Positions 1 through 12,527 of a stretch of 64,000 nucleotides of DNA are shown here, piece by piece. Both the position numbers and the translations under genes were made by a program. The DNA is from Diadophis punctatus similis (Eukaryota > Chordata > Lepidosauria > Squamata > Dipsadidae). The stretch's first letter is position 1. Every line of letters begins with the position of its first letter. Below the pieces are notes generated by a model that worked only from the letters and a program-made list of their open reading frames with translations, made no database searches and was not told the origin of the DNA. The stretch lies in the NCBI GenBank assembly GCA_023053685.1, contig JALIGW010000001.1, positions 69,541,240-69,605,239 of the forward strand. Direction: 5' to 3'.

Positions 1-800
1 GTGGGATCTAGTTGGGAATAAGGCTTTCAAGAAGAGATTGGACTGCCATTTGTCAGAAATGGTGTAGGGCAGTGATGGCGAACTTTTTTTGGTTCGCGTG
101 CCAAAAGGGGGGAGCGCAGGGGGGTTCCACACATGCATGCTCACACCCATAATTCCATGCGCCCCCCTGCACATGTGTGTGTGACCCTCCCCGCTCCCGG
201 CACGCGATGGCACGCCCATATTTTGCTCTCCCCAGGCTTCAGAGCCTTTCTAGGAGCCTGGGGAGGGCGAAAACAGCCTCCCCCCCGAGGCCCTCCGGAG
301 GCCAGAAATGGCCCGTTTCAAGTTGGGAAATGGGCCGTTTCTGGCCTCCGGAGGCCCTCTGGAGGGGAGGCTGTTTTCACCCTCCCCAGGCTCCTAGAAA
401 GGCTCTGAAGCCTGGGGAGAGCAAAAAACTGGAAGTTCAACCGGAAGTCGGCAAACAGAACATTCCTGGCGTCTGGAGGACCTCCGGGGGGATGGGGAGG
501 CCATTTTCGCCCTCCCCAGGCTCCTAGAAAGGCTCTGGAGCTTGGGGAGAGCAAAAAACAGGCCTTCCCCACTCCCTCTGGAGGCTGAAAACAGGCTGTT
601 TCCCGACTCCCAGTGGGCCCAGAAGGCCCGAAAATCAGCTGACCGGCACGCGCATGCGCGCCAGACCTCAGCTCACATGCCCAATGATATGGTTCCGCAT
701 GCCATAGGTTCATCATCACAGGTGTAGGGTCTCCTGTTTGGGTGGGGACTAGATGACCTACAAGGTCTTTTCCAACTCTGCTAATATGTAATATGTAAAC
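1..800 (+). mobile_element. CR1/L3-type LINE 3' end, split by a hAT element
   Basis: Bases 1-69 and 722-795 form one CR1-like 3' end: AAGAGATTGGACTGCCATTT before the insertion and GACTAGATGACCTACAAGG with TTTCCAACTCTG after it. The hAT element at 70-721 interrupts it. The copy starts before the window. Confidence 0.8.
70..721. mobile_element. Non-autonomous hAT element, 652 bp, 8-bp TSD GTGTAGGG
   Basis: The ends are inverted (CAGTGATGGCGAAC at the left, GGTTCATCATCACAG at the right) and GTGTAGGG is repeated exactly at 62-69 and 722-729. The interior is GC-rich and has an inverted repeat of about 100 bp (arms about 221-320 and 326-427) with a third direct partial copy at about 489-558. No transposase is encoded; open frames here are by-products of GC content. 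Confidence 0.9.
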
Positions 801-862
801 AACCCTAACAAAATGGAGTGCCTTTGGATATTAGAGTCTCCTACTGTTATGTCCCTACATCT

Positions 863-1062
863 ACATATTAGGCTGGAAGTTCCCACTCTGGTCCAGCTGA
901 TTGTCACCGACAGGTTGCTCCTGATTGGTCCTGGTTCAAGCCAGGGCTATCCTATTTAAACCCCAGCCACACTGGGGTCTTGGCTGCTGTTTCCCACCAT
1001 GACCTAATAAAGAGCTGGAGCCACTCTCTTGCCTCCTGCCTCTTCAGTATGAGAACCTAACA
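863..1062 (+). mobile_element. Possible solo LTR-like element with 9-bp flanking repeat
   Basis: CCTACATCT occurs at 854-862 and 1063-1071. Between them are a TATA-like CTATTTAAACCCC and a poly(A)-like CTAATAAAGAGCTGG, an arrangement typical of an LTR. The ends are not the canonical TG/CA, so another short retroelement is possible. Confidence 0.35.
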
Positions 1063-1494
1063 CCTACATCTGGCGATTTCCCATCCTTAATTCTGGGATG
1101 GGATGGCACTATTCCAGAGAGAACTACAGTAGTGTGCAATTTGAGGTCCTCCTGGACTCATGGCTCCTGCCACAGTAGGTGACAATCATGACTAAGGATG
1201 GTTTTGCAAACTTTGTTATGCACCAGTTGCACACTTTCCTGGATCAGGAGGCAGTGGTGCATGGTCACTGATGCTTTAATCATCTTTTGAGTGTATTACT
1301 GCAATGAGGTTTACAGAGGGCTGCCATTGAAGTATATCCAGAAGTTTCAATTGGTCCAGTATGTGACAGTGGAGGTAATTATGGATATGCCTCATTAGAT
1401 CCATGTCACACCTTTGCTTCACCAGCTCCACTGACTCCCAATTTGCCACTGAGTACAATTCACGTACTGGCTATTTCCTATATTGCCCTAGACA

Positions 1495-2110
1495 GCATAG
1501 ATTACAGATTACTAGAGTTGGAAGGGACCTTGTAGGTCATCTAGTCCAACCCCCTGCTCAAGCAGGAGTCCCTACACCGTTTCAGACAAATGGCAGTCCA
1601 ACTCCTTTTGAAAGTCTCAAGTGTTGGAGCTCTCACAACCTCCGTAGCAGGGGTGAAATCCTCCCGGTTCACTCTTACCTGTCGGTCGCCGCAGAGCCGA
1701 AGAAGCTGGTGGTGTTTGCGGTGCGGGGCTGCCCCCTGCCGCTTCCCCCACCCGCCTGGATGCTGCCATTGGCGTTCTTTTGCCCTCTGCGCATGCGCAA
1801 ACCGTTCTGCATGCGCAGAGGCAAAAGAACGGCAATGGCGGCGTCCAGGCGGGTGGGGGAAGCGGCCGGGGGCAGCCCCACGCCGCGAACGCCACCAGCT
1901 TCTTCGGCTCTGTGGCGACCGACAGGTAAGAGCGAACCGGGAGGATTTCACCCCTGCTCCGTAGGCAAGCTGTTCCACTGGTTGATCGCTCTCACTGTCA
2001 GAAAGTTCCTCCTTATTTCCAGGTTGAATCTCTCTTTGGTCAGTTTTATCCATTATTCCTTGTCTGGCCTTCTGGTGCCTTGGAAAACAGCCTGACCCCC
2101 TCCTCTCTGT
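1495..2110 (-). mobile_element. CR1-type LINE 3' end, split by a hAT element
   Basis: The minus-strand CR1 3' end shows GTTGGAAGGGACCTTGTAGG and CATCTAGTCCAACCCCCTGC on the plus strand from 1518, continues after the insertion from 1965 (CTGTTCCACTGGTTGATCG), and fades near 2110. The hAT copy at 1648-1956 sits in the middle. Confidence 0.8.
1648..1956. mobile_element. Palindromic GC-rich hAT MITE, 309 bp, TSD CTCCGTAG
   Basis: Ends are CAGGGGTGAAATCCTCCCGG and its inverse GAGGATTTCACCCCTG. The 8-bp duplication CTCCGTAG is exact at 1640-1647 and 1957-1964. The interior is nearly palindromic around 1800 with GCATGCGCA motifs. Open frames on both strands here are not genes. Confidence 0.93.
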
Positions 2111-3024
2111 GGTAGCATAGGACTGACTTACTCCCATTGTTTTGTATCCATCAAATTAGGTCTGGCAAGAGGTACAGGATCTAGGTCTTGTCAATTAGGG
2201 ATTGTCCTCTAGTGAGACTTAGGAAATTTGTCTTTTTATAGTATGTCTGTCCTCTGCAATTAAAAACTGCCCAACCTTTGGTTGGATCTGATCCTGCTCA
2301 GCTTTCAGAAAGCCTTGACGACCTTGTTGAAGAATGATGTCTTCAACAGCCCCTTTGTGTTTAGTTCATTTCGATATGTATTCTTTATATTGTATTTAAA
2401 ATGTGAGGTGTTTTCAGAATATTTTCTCTCTTTAGTAGCTGGGCTGGTATAGCTGGTATAGCTCAGCTGCAGTGCAGGAGAAACTATTTTGAAGATACCA
2501 TTCAGCTGGAAATTCCAGAACTCTGCAGAGCTTGGAGGTGAGTAATTTTCCCATTAAAGATAATTCTTATCTCTTCATGCTGACTCGAGTTACAGACATC
2601 CTAGGAAATCCTGTAAGAAGACTGCTGGCAATACAAAATGAGCAGGAACGAAACTGACAATACTATTTCAGTATATTCATTTTTTTTTATTTTACAGCAT
2701 TTGTATATTGTCTGAATGCATAGGCTGTGACTAGCATGTAATTTAAAGTTGATAACACCCCCCCCAAAATATCTCACCTCAGCCTGAATCAAACAATCAT
2801 AGCCATAAAACTAGGTGGTAGCCTACAATTCACTCAGATTTAATGCATTTTGAAATGGCACTTTATTTGTATTTTTTACAGCTAGAAATCACAAATAGGA
2901 ATTTCTCATCTTAAATAGATTAGAGCTAATACATATATTCTTGAATTTAAGCCATGCTGCCATAAAACAGTGGTTTACGAACACCACATTTTCTTAATCT
3001 GAGGAACATTTTTCAGTGGCAAAA
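2111..3024. other. Intergenic, no feature recognised
   Basis: AT-rich sequence without coding signal or recognised repeat, apart from a C9 run near 2757-2765. Confidence 0.5.
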
Positions 3025-3026
3025 TA

Positions 3027-3421
3027 CAGGTAGTCCTCGAGTTACAACAGTTCATTTAGTGACAGTTTGAAGTTATAAAGGCACTGAAAATAGTGACTTA
3101 TATGACCATTTCACACACTTACGATTGTTGCAGCATTCCCATGGTCATGGGAACAAAATTCAGACACTTGGCAACTGGCATGTATTTATGACAGTTGCAG
3201 TGTCCTGGGGTCATGTGATCACCTTTTGCAACCTTCTGACAAGCAAAGTCAATGGTGAAGCCAGATTCACTTAATAGTCGTGTTACTAACTTAACTGCAG
3301 TGATTCATTTAACAGCAGTGGCAAGAAAGAACGTAAAATGGGGCAAAATTCACTTAACAACTGTCTCACCTAGCAACAGAAATGTTGAGCTCAATTGTGG
3401 TTGTAAGTTGAGGACTACCTG
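3027..3421. mobile_element. TA-flanked inverted-repeat element (Tc/mariner Tigger-like MITE), full length
   Basis: The left end is CAGGTAGTCCTCGAGTTACA and the right end GTAAGTTGAGGACTACCTG, inverted copies, with TA on both sides. The interior has TTAACAACTGxxGTGATTCA-type motifs shared with copies at 10927, 21999, 42502 and 47084. TA duplication and this terminus fit Tigger-type elements (inference). Confidence 0.82.
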
Positions 3422-3423
3422 TA

Positions 3424-6400
3424 TATGTATCCACCTAATGATAGATAAAGCGAAAATATGCAGGGAGGTCTCAAAAAAGTTAAGGTGATCTAGATGACTG
3501 TGTGATTGGGACCCTGCCCTTTTACAGGTGTATAAAGAGTGGAATTTTATTATGCTATTGCAGACATCATCTTTTTTCTGGTGAACTTCCCTAAAAAAGA
3601 TCAACTTATAATTATTTTAGAAATAAATGTATTAATAATTGCCACACCATACATAAATAGCTAGTGTATAATAATGGAATTCTATTTTATTAATTCCAGT
3701 TCTCTGTCAGTTAACTGTACCTTCAATACTCAGTCATGTAAGGGGAACAGCATTTTCCACTCATGAATTGTGATAAAAAGAGAAAGATTTTTCCTATGTA
3801 TCTCAGTTTTGTAGTTATCCGAAGTGCGGGTTGAAACGATAATTTATAAAGTTTTTTCAAATAAAAAACAAATTTACTGTTGTCATCACTTTAGATATTC
3901 ATTATAAAGCATACAACGGCAAAACAAGAATTAGAACAGATTGGAATATCTAGCTATAGTTCTGGATCATGTGATTACCAGAAAAGATGGTGCAATATAT
4001 CTAAAGCTTTATTTTGTAGATTTATTTTGTAATAATACAGGAAAAGGAGATTAAAGTGTTCATTGCTGTGAACACTGAACTGCCTCAAAACCCCTCTACT
4101 TTAATTTGCTCTTTGCCTTAACCAAAGGAAGCAGAGGAATATTTATATAGTTCTGTGCCTGCATTATGTCTCATTTTAAGATAAAATAAGCTACTTTTGC
4201 ACAACATTCTATACGATAATGCACTCAGTTATATTTTAGTTAAGCTTATTGTGTGAGTTCCCAAACTTGGCAACTTTAAGACTTGTGAACTTCAACTCTC
4301 AGAATTCTCTAGCCAGCTATGCTGGCGTTGAAGTCCACAAGTCTTAAAGTTGCCAAGTTTGAAGACCTCTGGAATAAACCATGATTACCAGTAAATAAAT
4401 TATAAATAAGTATGTACCAGTAGAATGGGAAAAAAATTGTGAAGCCAGGGTATTTAAAAGTAAGGAAAATTCATTATATTCTAAGGAATTTCCATAACTG
4501 GAAATAAAATGGGGCATTTGGCAAGCCTAGTGCAAAGTAAGATCTTTTAAAAACTATATTACATTTCTCTTTTAAAGAAGCACTAAAAACACTTCTGCCA
4601 AAAATTCTACATCTCAGATTTCTTGATAACTGTACATGTCATATTTTCAAAATAAACATATGCAAGTTATACATTCTCTATATTTTTGGTGATCAGATGC
4701 ACAATCACTTGAACAGAGCAGAAATCCACAGTTGCATTAAACATTATCATTCTAACTGAATAGCAAACTGAAAATTACGAAGTCTCAAAACATATTCTTA
4801 CTAAGGAATAATTATAAATATATCATAGCTATAGAAGGCATGCTCATCAACACTGTATTACATAATTACATAATAGAAGAATAAAAAAATGTTGCTACAG
4901 ACAACTAATTAAAGGAGAGACAAAAGTGGTATACTGAACCAGCCAGTAACATTTTAAAACTCCCTCTTTTTAGAAGAGTTCAAGCTATGCTATAGTATAA
5001 CACAAAAGGCCTTTGGAACACACATAGAAAACATGTTTCAACAAAATTAAAACTTTAAAAAAAACTACTAACAACATATAAAATTGCCAATTAATTACCC
5101 AGTGTGAAGTTTGCACTGACAGTATACTAGGGAAGGGGAAATCCATAGCCCTCCCAAAGTTGCTGAATTTGAACTTGCAGCAACATCAGCCAACCCAGCC
5201 AATCGCAAGAATACTAGAAGCTGTAATTCGGGGAAAATGACAGGTTCTTCATCCTAAATTACCTGAATCCATAGAACAGGATCCAGGTCGTTGTGAAAGG
5301 GGAGAGGTTTTGGAAGCTTTATCATCAGAACATTCTTTTTATTAGAATTACATTTCCCACAATGGAGGATCTCCACAACAGAGTATATGTAGAAAACAGT
5401 AACGAATTAGATAACCTGTGACCTGTTGGCTAATTGTTTCAGATATATTTCCTTACCTAAACAGAGAAACAGAATGACAATGGGCACGCAAAAACCAAAA
5501 CAAATCCTGTGGGAGCTGGAGTGACTTCTGACTTCCTGCTGGCTTCCTCATTACCTTTTCTTGAAGAACGCTGGCAGGGAGTGTTGGAAATAACAATCAC
5601 ATGACCGTGGCTGACCACGACAAAATGGAGGCACAGCAGCACTGAAACAATTACAATTTTGCCAAAATCTGGGAGTCGTGGGTCCCAGATTTTGGATGCA
5701 TTCTGGAAGTATCTGAGGTATGTTGACTCAAAAATTGTTGCCCTATGATGCATTGTTTTGCTCAACTAAAGATTACAAACAATTAAAAGGACACAAGAAT
5801 TTTAGTAGTATATAAATACACATAGGGTAATTCTAAAGAATGCTGGAAGCCTTTGTGTACAGTACAGCCAAGGAATTATTTTGATTCTAACCTTATGTCA
5901 AGGTATAATAGAACACAGTATAACTAAAATCTACAGGAACACTGTAGGCAGTGTGTGTCAACACAAATATACAAGATTAGTCACTCAGATGTCAAACTTC
6001 AAACTATCTTTCTAAGAACTTTGCAGCGAAGAGTCAGGAATGGTAAGAAAGGAAAGGAGACACAATGAAATTACATATTTGTGTGATGTGTAAATTAAAC
6101 AGAATGTGATGCTGCCTATTCTATTTATTATTTAACACAGAGAGAAGTCTGAGCTACAAATGGAAAGGAAAAAATAAAAATGAATAACTCTAATAATAAT
6201 TCACATAAAGGCTGATACTCTTTAAAAAGTAAAAAAATATATATTAATGCTTTTTACATCCATACTCTGGAATATTTCTCTCACTATTTCATTTCACTTG
6301 CCATTAGTTGTTCGCACAACAAAAGCCTAAATATTTGTATAGCATGTACCATTTGTGACTAAAAGATTTGAAACAACTTGTGAATCTACTCCCTAAACAG

Positions 6401-7929
6401 ACACCGTACCCTTAACTTAATTTCCCTATCATCTGATCAATTATAGTCCTAACAAAAAATACCTCAGAGCCAAAAAGTCTTATTTCAGGTTTGTTGAAAA
6501 AAATGTATATTTGTTTTATTTATTCTTTCTTGAAAAAGGAAAAGAATCCTCCTGTATTTATGAATACCTGTATATGTAATCACTAAAATTGTTAAATGCT
6601 AATGTGAGCTTGTCTTTATATAGTACTTTAATGAAAGTAAAAGGAGTTTACGGACCTACTTGATAGATTTTATAATTCTATCTGACAGATTATGAAGGAA
6701 TTGAAATGAGATAATTTCTTGAAAGCAGCTATGTCTTTTCCAGGGATTATGCTATAAAAGTGGAAGGAAAGTATGTGATCCAAGGAAAAGATGCAATTGC
6801 TTTAAAGAGCCAGAGATGCTTCAAATCACTGAATGTTGGCACTAATCACTATGGTGAGGATTGTGTTTGGGAGTAATCAATTATGTTTTGAATTGGATAG
6901 AATAATCAGGCATAATGCTGAAAGAAAGGGGAGGCATAGTACAGCAAAAGATAAGGAAAAAAAACATAACACACATGATGTTCATTGGTTATGTTCAAAA
7001 GAAGCTATTGAACTGCATCTGAGGTTTAAACAATGCCCAGTAACATTTAGGTGATTACTTTTTTCCATTAAGAAGTTCAAAATAGTGTATGTCATGATGA
7101 CAGACTTTTAGTGCAGATGAAGCCACTTCATAAACTTTTTTAGATATATCCTACAAAGCAAATTCTACTTTCAAAGACAGCTCTATCCATTACTGAATCA
7201 ACATTATACCCGCATCTTCCTCAGTAAAGTTTACATATCTTCTTTAGTAGCCCTGAAATGCACAACTAAATTCTTCGTGAATTATGGAGACAGATTGCCC
7301 AAAACACAGTTGTTTATACCATGATTTTCTCCATTACAGAACCAGGGTTTATATAGGTAAAATTTAAGGCACACGATTTTACACACAGTGATGGGAAGTA
7401 AGCTATACCCTGTTCAACTAAGTATGCCTTTTAGGACATGCCTCAGTTTTTCAACCAAATGCAGAAGGTTTACCAGCAGTTTCCACAGTGAAAAATATTG
7501 ATCGAAAGTAGGAAATTTAGAGTCCATAGCCCTAAAAATTAAGAAATAAGCAGGACAGCATGCCAATAAAGTTCAGCTGATGCTATTTCTGTTTATTCTT
7601 TTTCATTTGTTTAATCCCTTTTTAATATTTAACACATTTATTATTACACGATGTTCCACTTATCAGATGCATGCAATGTTATCTTGAGATGAGCATATAC
7701 AGTATATATGCCTATGTAAATATATAGTGAGGAACATTGAAAGCAGTGAAGTCAGAGGAACGTATGAAATGCAGAAGCTCCAGGTAGTAATTGTTACCAT
7801 AAAAATGGTCAATATCAAAATAGTTGTTGGATGTTATGCATTCTTGCAAACATTAGTTCTGCCCTAAGATATTAAAGCCTTTGTAAAAGGATAGCAGTCA
7901 CTCCTTGCTAAATTATTCAAATGTATAAA
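3424..7929. other. Intergenic, AT-rich, one small fold-back element
   Basis: Beyond the fold-back element at about 4255-4371, and a short inverted repeat near 5650-5700 (CCAAAATCTGGGAG against CCCAGATTTTGG), I see no coding or repeat structure I can name. A 73-codon open frame at 6833-7054 has no family resemblance. Confidence 0.45.
4255..4371. repeat. Fold-back element (relative of the copy at 34328)
   Basis: The arms TTGGCAACTTTAAGACTTGT and ACAAGTCTTAAAGTTGCCAA are inverted around 4315. The same arms occur at 34328-34451 and a single arm at about 58196-58252. No clean target duplication is visible here. Confidence 0.7.
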
Positions 7930-8290
7930 TACAGTCGACATAGGACCAGAAGGCCCGGACCCTTCCTGTAATTATCTCTATTTACAAAACAGGCAACAAA
8001 AAACCTCCAAATAAATATTGCCCAATTTATCTACCAGTTATGCCAACAAGGCTGTATTCATGTTTACTGCTGGAGAAGCTGGAAGTCTGGAGAAAGGTTT
8101 TTTTTACTTGCTATGAACAAATAGGTTTTAAGAACAGAGGTGTTACTTTTGACTATTTTCTAATTCTAGTGTGTTCACTAGTATACTCACTAGTATGTTC
8201 ATTGGTGGATTTGGAAGGTGCTCTTGGCTCTATTAATAAAATGTGTGGGACAAACTAGCAGCGATTAACAAAGACAAGCATCTCTCATTC
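7930..8290 (+). pseudogene. Degenerate LINE reverse-transcriptase fragment
   Basis: In shifting frames it reads NKYCPIYLPV, LLEKLEVWRK, EQIGFKNRG and VDLEGALGSIN, recognisable decay of the RT core (NYRPISLLP, EQAGFRxGRS, VDLKGAFDSI). The clade is not certain. Not a working gene. Confidence 0.55.
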
Positions 8291-8693
8291 TCACCAACTT
8301 CATTTAAATATTTTGATAAACATAAAGGTAACTTTATTGGCCTTTTACTAATTATACCATGAGAAGACACATGAAGGACTTTTAGCACTCTTTTAATTTT
8401 TATATTAATATGTTCCTGCCTAACGTTCACATAATTTTCTCCTTCTTTCATTGGGTTTAAATAAAGCTTACTCAACATATAGTGAAAGCTTGGCTTCACA
8501 AAACCATTAATATTAAGTTATACATTTATTAAAGGATAATCTTTGGCTAATTAGAACTGCAAAGCACCGAAGAAAGCATGATCGTTACTTTTTATTTCTC
8601 TCTCATTCACATGATTTTAGGGTTGGAAGGCAATCATAACAATTTCTAGATTTATTACACGGCATGATAATCTGAAAAAAAGACAAAAATTTA

Positions 8694-8990
8694 CAAGTAG
8701 TCCTCAGTTACTGACTGCCCCACTTAGCAATCATTTGAAGCTATGGTGAAAATGCACTTACGACCTTTGTGTCATAAGTGTCCTGTGGTCACATGAGCGA
8801 CATTTTACAACTGTCGCAGCATCCCATTGTCACAATTTTCATGCTTCCCTACCAGTTTGAGACAAGTAGAGTTAATGGAAAACATGGAAATAACGTTGTA
8901 AATCACAGACAGATTATTTACACTTAGCAACCAGATGCGTAGTGGCAGAATTCCTGGTGCCAGCTGTGGTTGCTAACACAAGACTACCTG
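8694..8990. mobile_element. Diverged TA-flanked Tigger-like element
   Basis: Its left end CAAGTAGTCCTCAGTTACTG and right end ACACAAGACTACCTG are diverged copies of the family terminus at 3027. TA precedes it at 8692-8693; the right flank has lost TA. Confidence 0.6.
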
Positions 8991-10214
8991 AATTTAGATC
9001 TGATGGGTATAATTTCTTATAAATTATATCTTAATGGCCCCAAGATGTTCTGCCAATTTTAACGGTTCTAAGATTTGAAACTGTAATTGGTAGAAGGAAT
9101 AATCTTGGGGAACAGGAGGACAAGACAGCAGTCAGATAAAAGAAATCTCAATCTAGGATAGAAACGGCATTTGAGAAAGCACCTCAGACAGGACCCTCCC
9201 TAATTCTCATAAGGATAAAAGAAGGGAGGGCGGAAGCACATATGGACTTGCAAGATTCCATTACTACAATCTTATATTAATAGTAGTACTAGTATTCGTA
9301 ATTCGGGTTTCCTAATCTGGTCTACCTTGAAGGGCTCACACAAACTGCAGTGGTAATAAACCGATAGAAATATAAAAAAGCTTTTATTGCTTCAAGGTTT
9401 TTAATAAACTGCCACTTCCAGATTGAAATGCATCTTCCTATTTGTTTTGTTGTTCCTTACATTCATCCTTGCTGTGACAATCTGTAAGGTTCTGGACTCC
9501 AGTAATCTAGACTCTAATGAGAGCAATGATTTTTTTAAAATCAGATCATGTTGCCTAGATCTCTATGTATAGCATATTTTGCCATGGCAGCCTTAAAGTT
9601 AGGGACTAATTACTTAAATCATGGCAAATAATTGTAATGGGGTATCTTTTACTTAATGTGAGGAACATTCTTTATTACTTCTAAGCTTTATTATTTCTAA
9701 GCTTATTGATAGTAAACAAAATTATTGTTTTGCTTATTCCTTTGTATAAATTTTGTACAATTGGCCCATTGGGAAATTCAAACCACAACATACAGAATTT
9801 CTAATTAACTATAAATATTACTTCATAACAAAACCCGGCTAATTCTTTAGTTGAAAATACTAAAACAAACCTTGATGAAATTGAAGTTTTATAAGTGTTC
9901 CATTACTTTCTCAATATTACCATTTCTGCTGCACAATTTGTGCCTATATATTACCTAGTTTGTACAGCAACTTTGTTGTTAATTCTATGGATAATGACAG
10001 CAGATAACCATACTGAAAGGTTAGCAAATTTATATAGTTTTCATACATAAGTGACATTATTAGCATATTTGCATTGTAAGAGTAATTAGTGGAGTAGCTT
10101 TGTAGCAAGTCAGGCCACGGCTATCAAACATAAAAAATATCTACCAGGCTATCCCACCTCCCTTACATGGACAATCTGAAGCTCTAGGGAGAAATACAAT
10201 CAGAAATGGAATCA
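8991..10214. other. Intergenic, no feature recognised
   Basis: AT-rich, no coding signal and no repeat I can name. Confidence 0.45.
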
Positions 10215-10820
10215 ATGTTCAACGTTATTCAAATATAAAGTCAAGATATTGCAATGGAGTTTGGACTGGACCAATATGCCACCCTTATGATCAACGGGGG
10301 AAAACAGTGAAGACTGAAGGAATTAAGATGTCCTGTGGAAATAATATTAGGAATCTGGATGAAGATTATTATAAATACCTGGGTATCTTTCAGGCTAACA
10401 ACAGCAAGCACACTGAAATAAAAAAGGTTAGTAGTAAAGACATCAGAAGAGTGAAGAAAATTTTAAAATCCAAACAAAATGGCAGAAATACCATCAAGGT
10501 GATTAACACCTGGATAACTCTAGTCATTAGATATACAGTGGATTAAATTACAATGGATTAATGGACTGGATTTAAAATGAGGTAGAAACCCTGGATAGAA
10601 AGATCAGAAAAATGACAATGAATCAAGCCCTTCACCGATGCATTGACATTGACAGACTCTATTTACCAAGGAGCATAGGTGGGCATGGATTCACCAGATA
10701 ATTGAAGAAGAAAAAAAAGGCTTTGGAAGAATATCTGAAGGCCAGTGAAGAAGATGCTAGTATACTATGAAGGCTTACTGAATATCAAAGCTACCGAACT
10801 GCCCTGTAAGAAAGGCCAAA

Positions 10821-10897
10821 GAATAGAATAGAATAGAATAGAATAGAATAGAATAGAATAGAATAGAATAGGAATAGGAATAGGAATAGGAATAGAA
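10821..10897. repeat. (GAATA)n changing to (GGAATA)n microsatellite
   Basis: Ten GAATA units are followed by about four GGAATA units: a pentamer has grown into a hexamer within one array. Confidence 0.95.
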
Positions 10898-10926
10898 TGA
10901 GACATGGCAAGGCAAAGTAGTATATG

Positions 10927-11317
10927 GCCAGTACAAATATTCAGTTCACTTGGTGACCTTTCAACATTACAACAGCATTGAAAAAAGTGACTTATGACCA
11001 TTTTTCAGACTTATGACCATTCCAGCATCCCCAAGATCAAGTGATTTAAATTCAGATGCTTGACAACTGATTCACATTTATGACGGTTGCAGTGTCCATG
11101 GGTCATGTGATCCCCTTTTGCCACCTTCTGACAAGCAAAGTCAATAGGGAAACCAGATTCGCTTAACAACCGGGTTATTAATTTAACAACTGCAGTGATT
11201 CACTTAACAAATGTGGCAAGAAAAGTCATAAAATGGGGCAAAACTCACTTAACAAAATTTCTCACTTAGCAACATAAATGTTGGACTCAGTTGCGGTTGT
11301 AAGATGAGGAATACCTG
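10927..11317. mobile_element. Tigger-like MITE, 5' end diverged
   Basis: Same interior as the copy at 3027 (GGGCAAAACTCACTTAACAA, ACAAGCAAAGTCAATAGGGA) and a right end GATGAGGAATACCTG with TA after it. The left terminus is worn. Confidence 0.75.
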
Positions 11318-11639
11318 TAGCCTAGCTGCCTAGCAGGCAGAGCAGATAACAAGACTTGGCAATGGCTAAGAGCAGGAAAGTTGAAGAAAGAAACAGAGGA
11401 ACTAATTCTGGCTGCATAAGACCACACCTTGAGAACAAATGCATATAAAGTCAGACAGCAACAGACTGCAAATGCCTTCCCTGCAAAGACGCTGAAGAAA
11501 CAGTGGGCCTCCTATTGCAAGAATATTGCAAACTGATTACAGACAACAATATGACAAAGTAAAAATGGTGCATTGAATATCTGCAAGAAATGCCACTTGC
11601 CTGCAAGCAAGAACTTGGGAATTCAGGCAGTCAAGCATC

Positions 11640-11677
11640 ATATAAGTAAAGTGCTATTGCTATTGCTATTGCTATCT
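11640..11677 (+). repeat. Severely truncated SINE tail inside the R4 relic
   Basis: ATAAGTAAAGTGCTATTGCT plus further CTATTG units equals the 3' tail of the tRNA-derived SINEs elsewhere in this window (for example 44700-44720). It interrupts the LINE reading, so I take it as the last ~35 bp of a 5'-truncated SINE, or as a shared LINE/SINE tail. Confidence 0.5.
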
Positions 11678-12527
11678 GCTTGAGAACACCCTAGACTTAA
11701 CAACTGTCGACAGGAAAGACAAAAAAGTCTGGATGGTAGACACTGCAGTACCTGGAGACAGCAGCATAGAAGAGAAAGAACCGGGGGGGTGGGGGGAATC
11801 ACAAAATAGGAAAGCCTGCAAATGGAAGCAGAGTAATGGTGATGAAAGAAAGAGATGATAGGCAGGCGCCCTGAGTGCTGCTGTCCCAAAGTTTCTGAAG
11901 CACCACTCAATAACATCAGCATTGACAAAATTCACACCGGTCAGTTGCAAAAGGCAGCTTTACTTCGGACAGTTTATATCCTGTGATGATACCTTAATAA
12001 TAATATTAATCAGCATCTGCCTCTCCCAGATTCTTGGGAGGAGTAAAGGTAAAAAAAAAAGCCAAATCCAGTTTAAATAGCTGGCTGATTGTGCAACTAA
12101 CCAAAATAAATTAAACTTTCATCTGCCACCCGACTTTCAGTGATTCAGGGAGGCTCACAATATTCAAATAAAGAAAGTACAATACATGTCGGATACCTTC
12201 ATTCTAAGGTACGGTTTTTCAGTTTGCGTTCCTCTTTATAATTTGGAGAAATAGAAACCAGTAGTTTTAATAAAACCAAAAGAGGATTTAACATTGTCCA
12301 AGGCCCATTTTAGCTTGTAATGGAGAAGAAACCCACTTTTGTTACTAGAATCACACTCAAAGAGAAAAAAAAAGTCTCTTGTCAAGTTCAGACGTTTTAT
12401 GTCAGTGCTTGTAAATATATTTGCTGTGTTCTACTTTACAGTGTTAGATGAACACTCACAATACCATAAAAATGGATCTAAAAAAATAAATGTGCAAAGT
12501 GAATCCTTTTTTAAAAAATGTGAATAA

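Larger units (their letters stand above)
10215..12190 (+). mobile_element. R4/Dong-type LINE relic, interrupted three times
   Basis: The fragments read KTEGIKMSCGNNIR and YYKYLGIFQANN (10307-10546), LYLPRS-like and EEYLKASEEDA remnants (to about 10800), then TWQWLRAGKLKKETEELILA (from about 11350) and VDTAVPGD (about 11725), ending in the 3' part with QLQKAAL-type sequence near 11945. The order RT tail, thumb, Cys-rich and VDxAVPGD fits LINEs with a restriction-like endonuclease (R2/R4 group). It is broken by (GAATA)n (10821), a Tigger-like MITE (to 11317) and a short SINE tail (11640). Stop codons and frameshifts abound. Confidence 0.65.

Noticed and set aside
1403..2137. Frames of 230 and 198 codons on opposite strands
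   Set aside because: They run through a palindromic hAT MITE and CR1 relic; the mirror-image reading on both strands comes from the palindrome.
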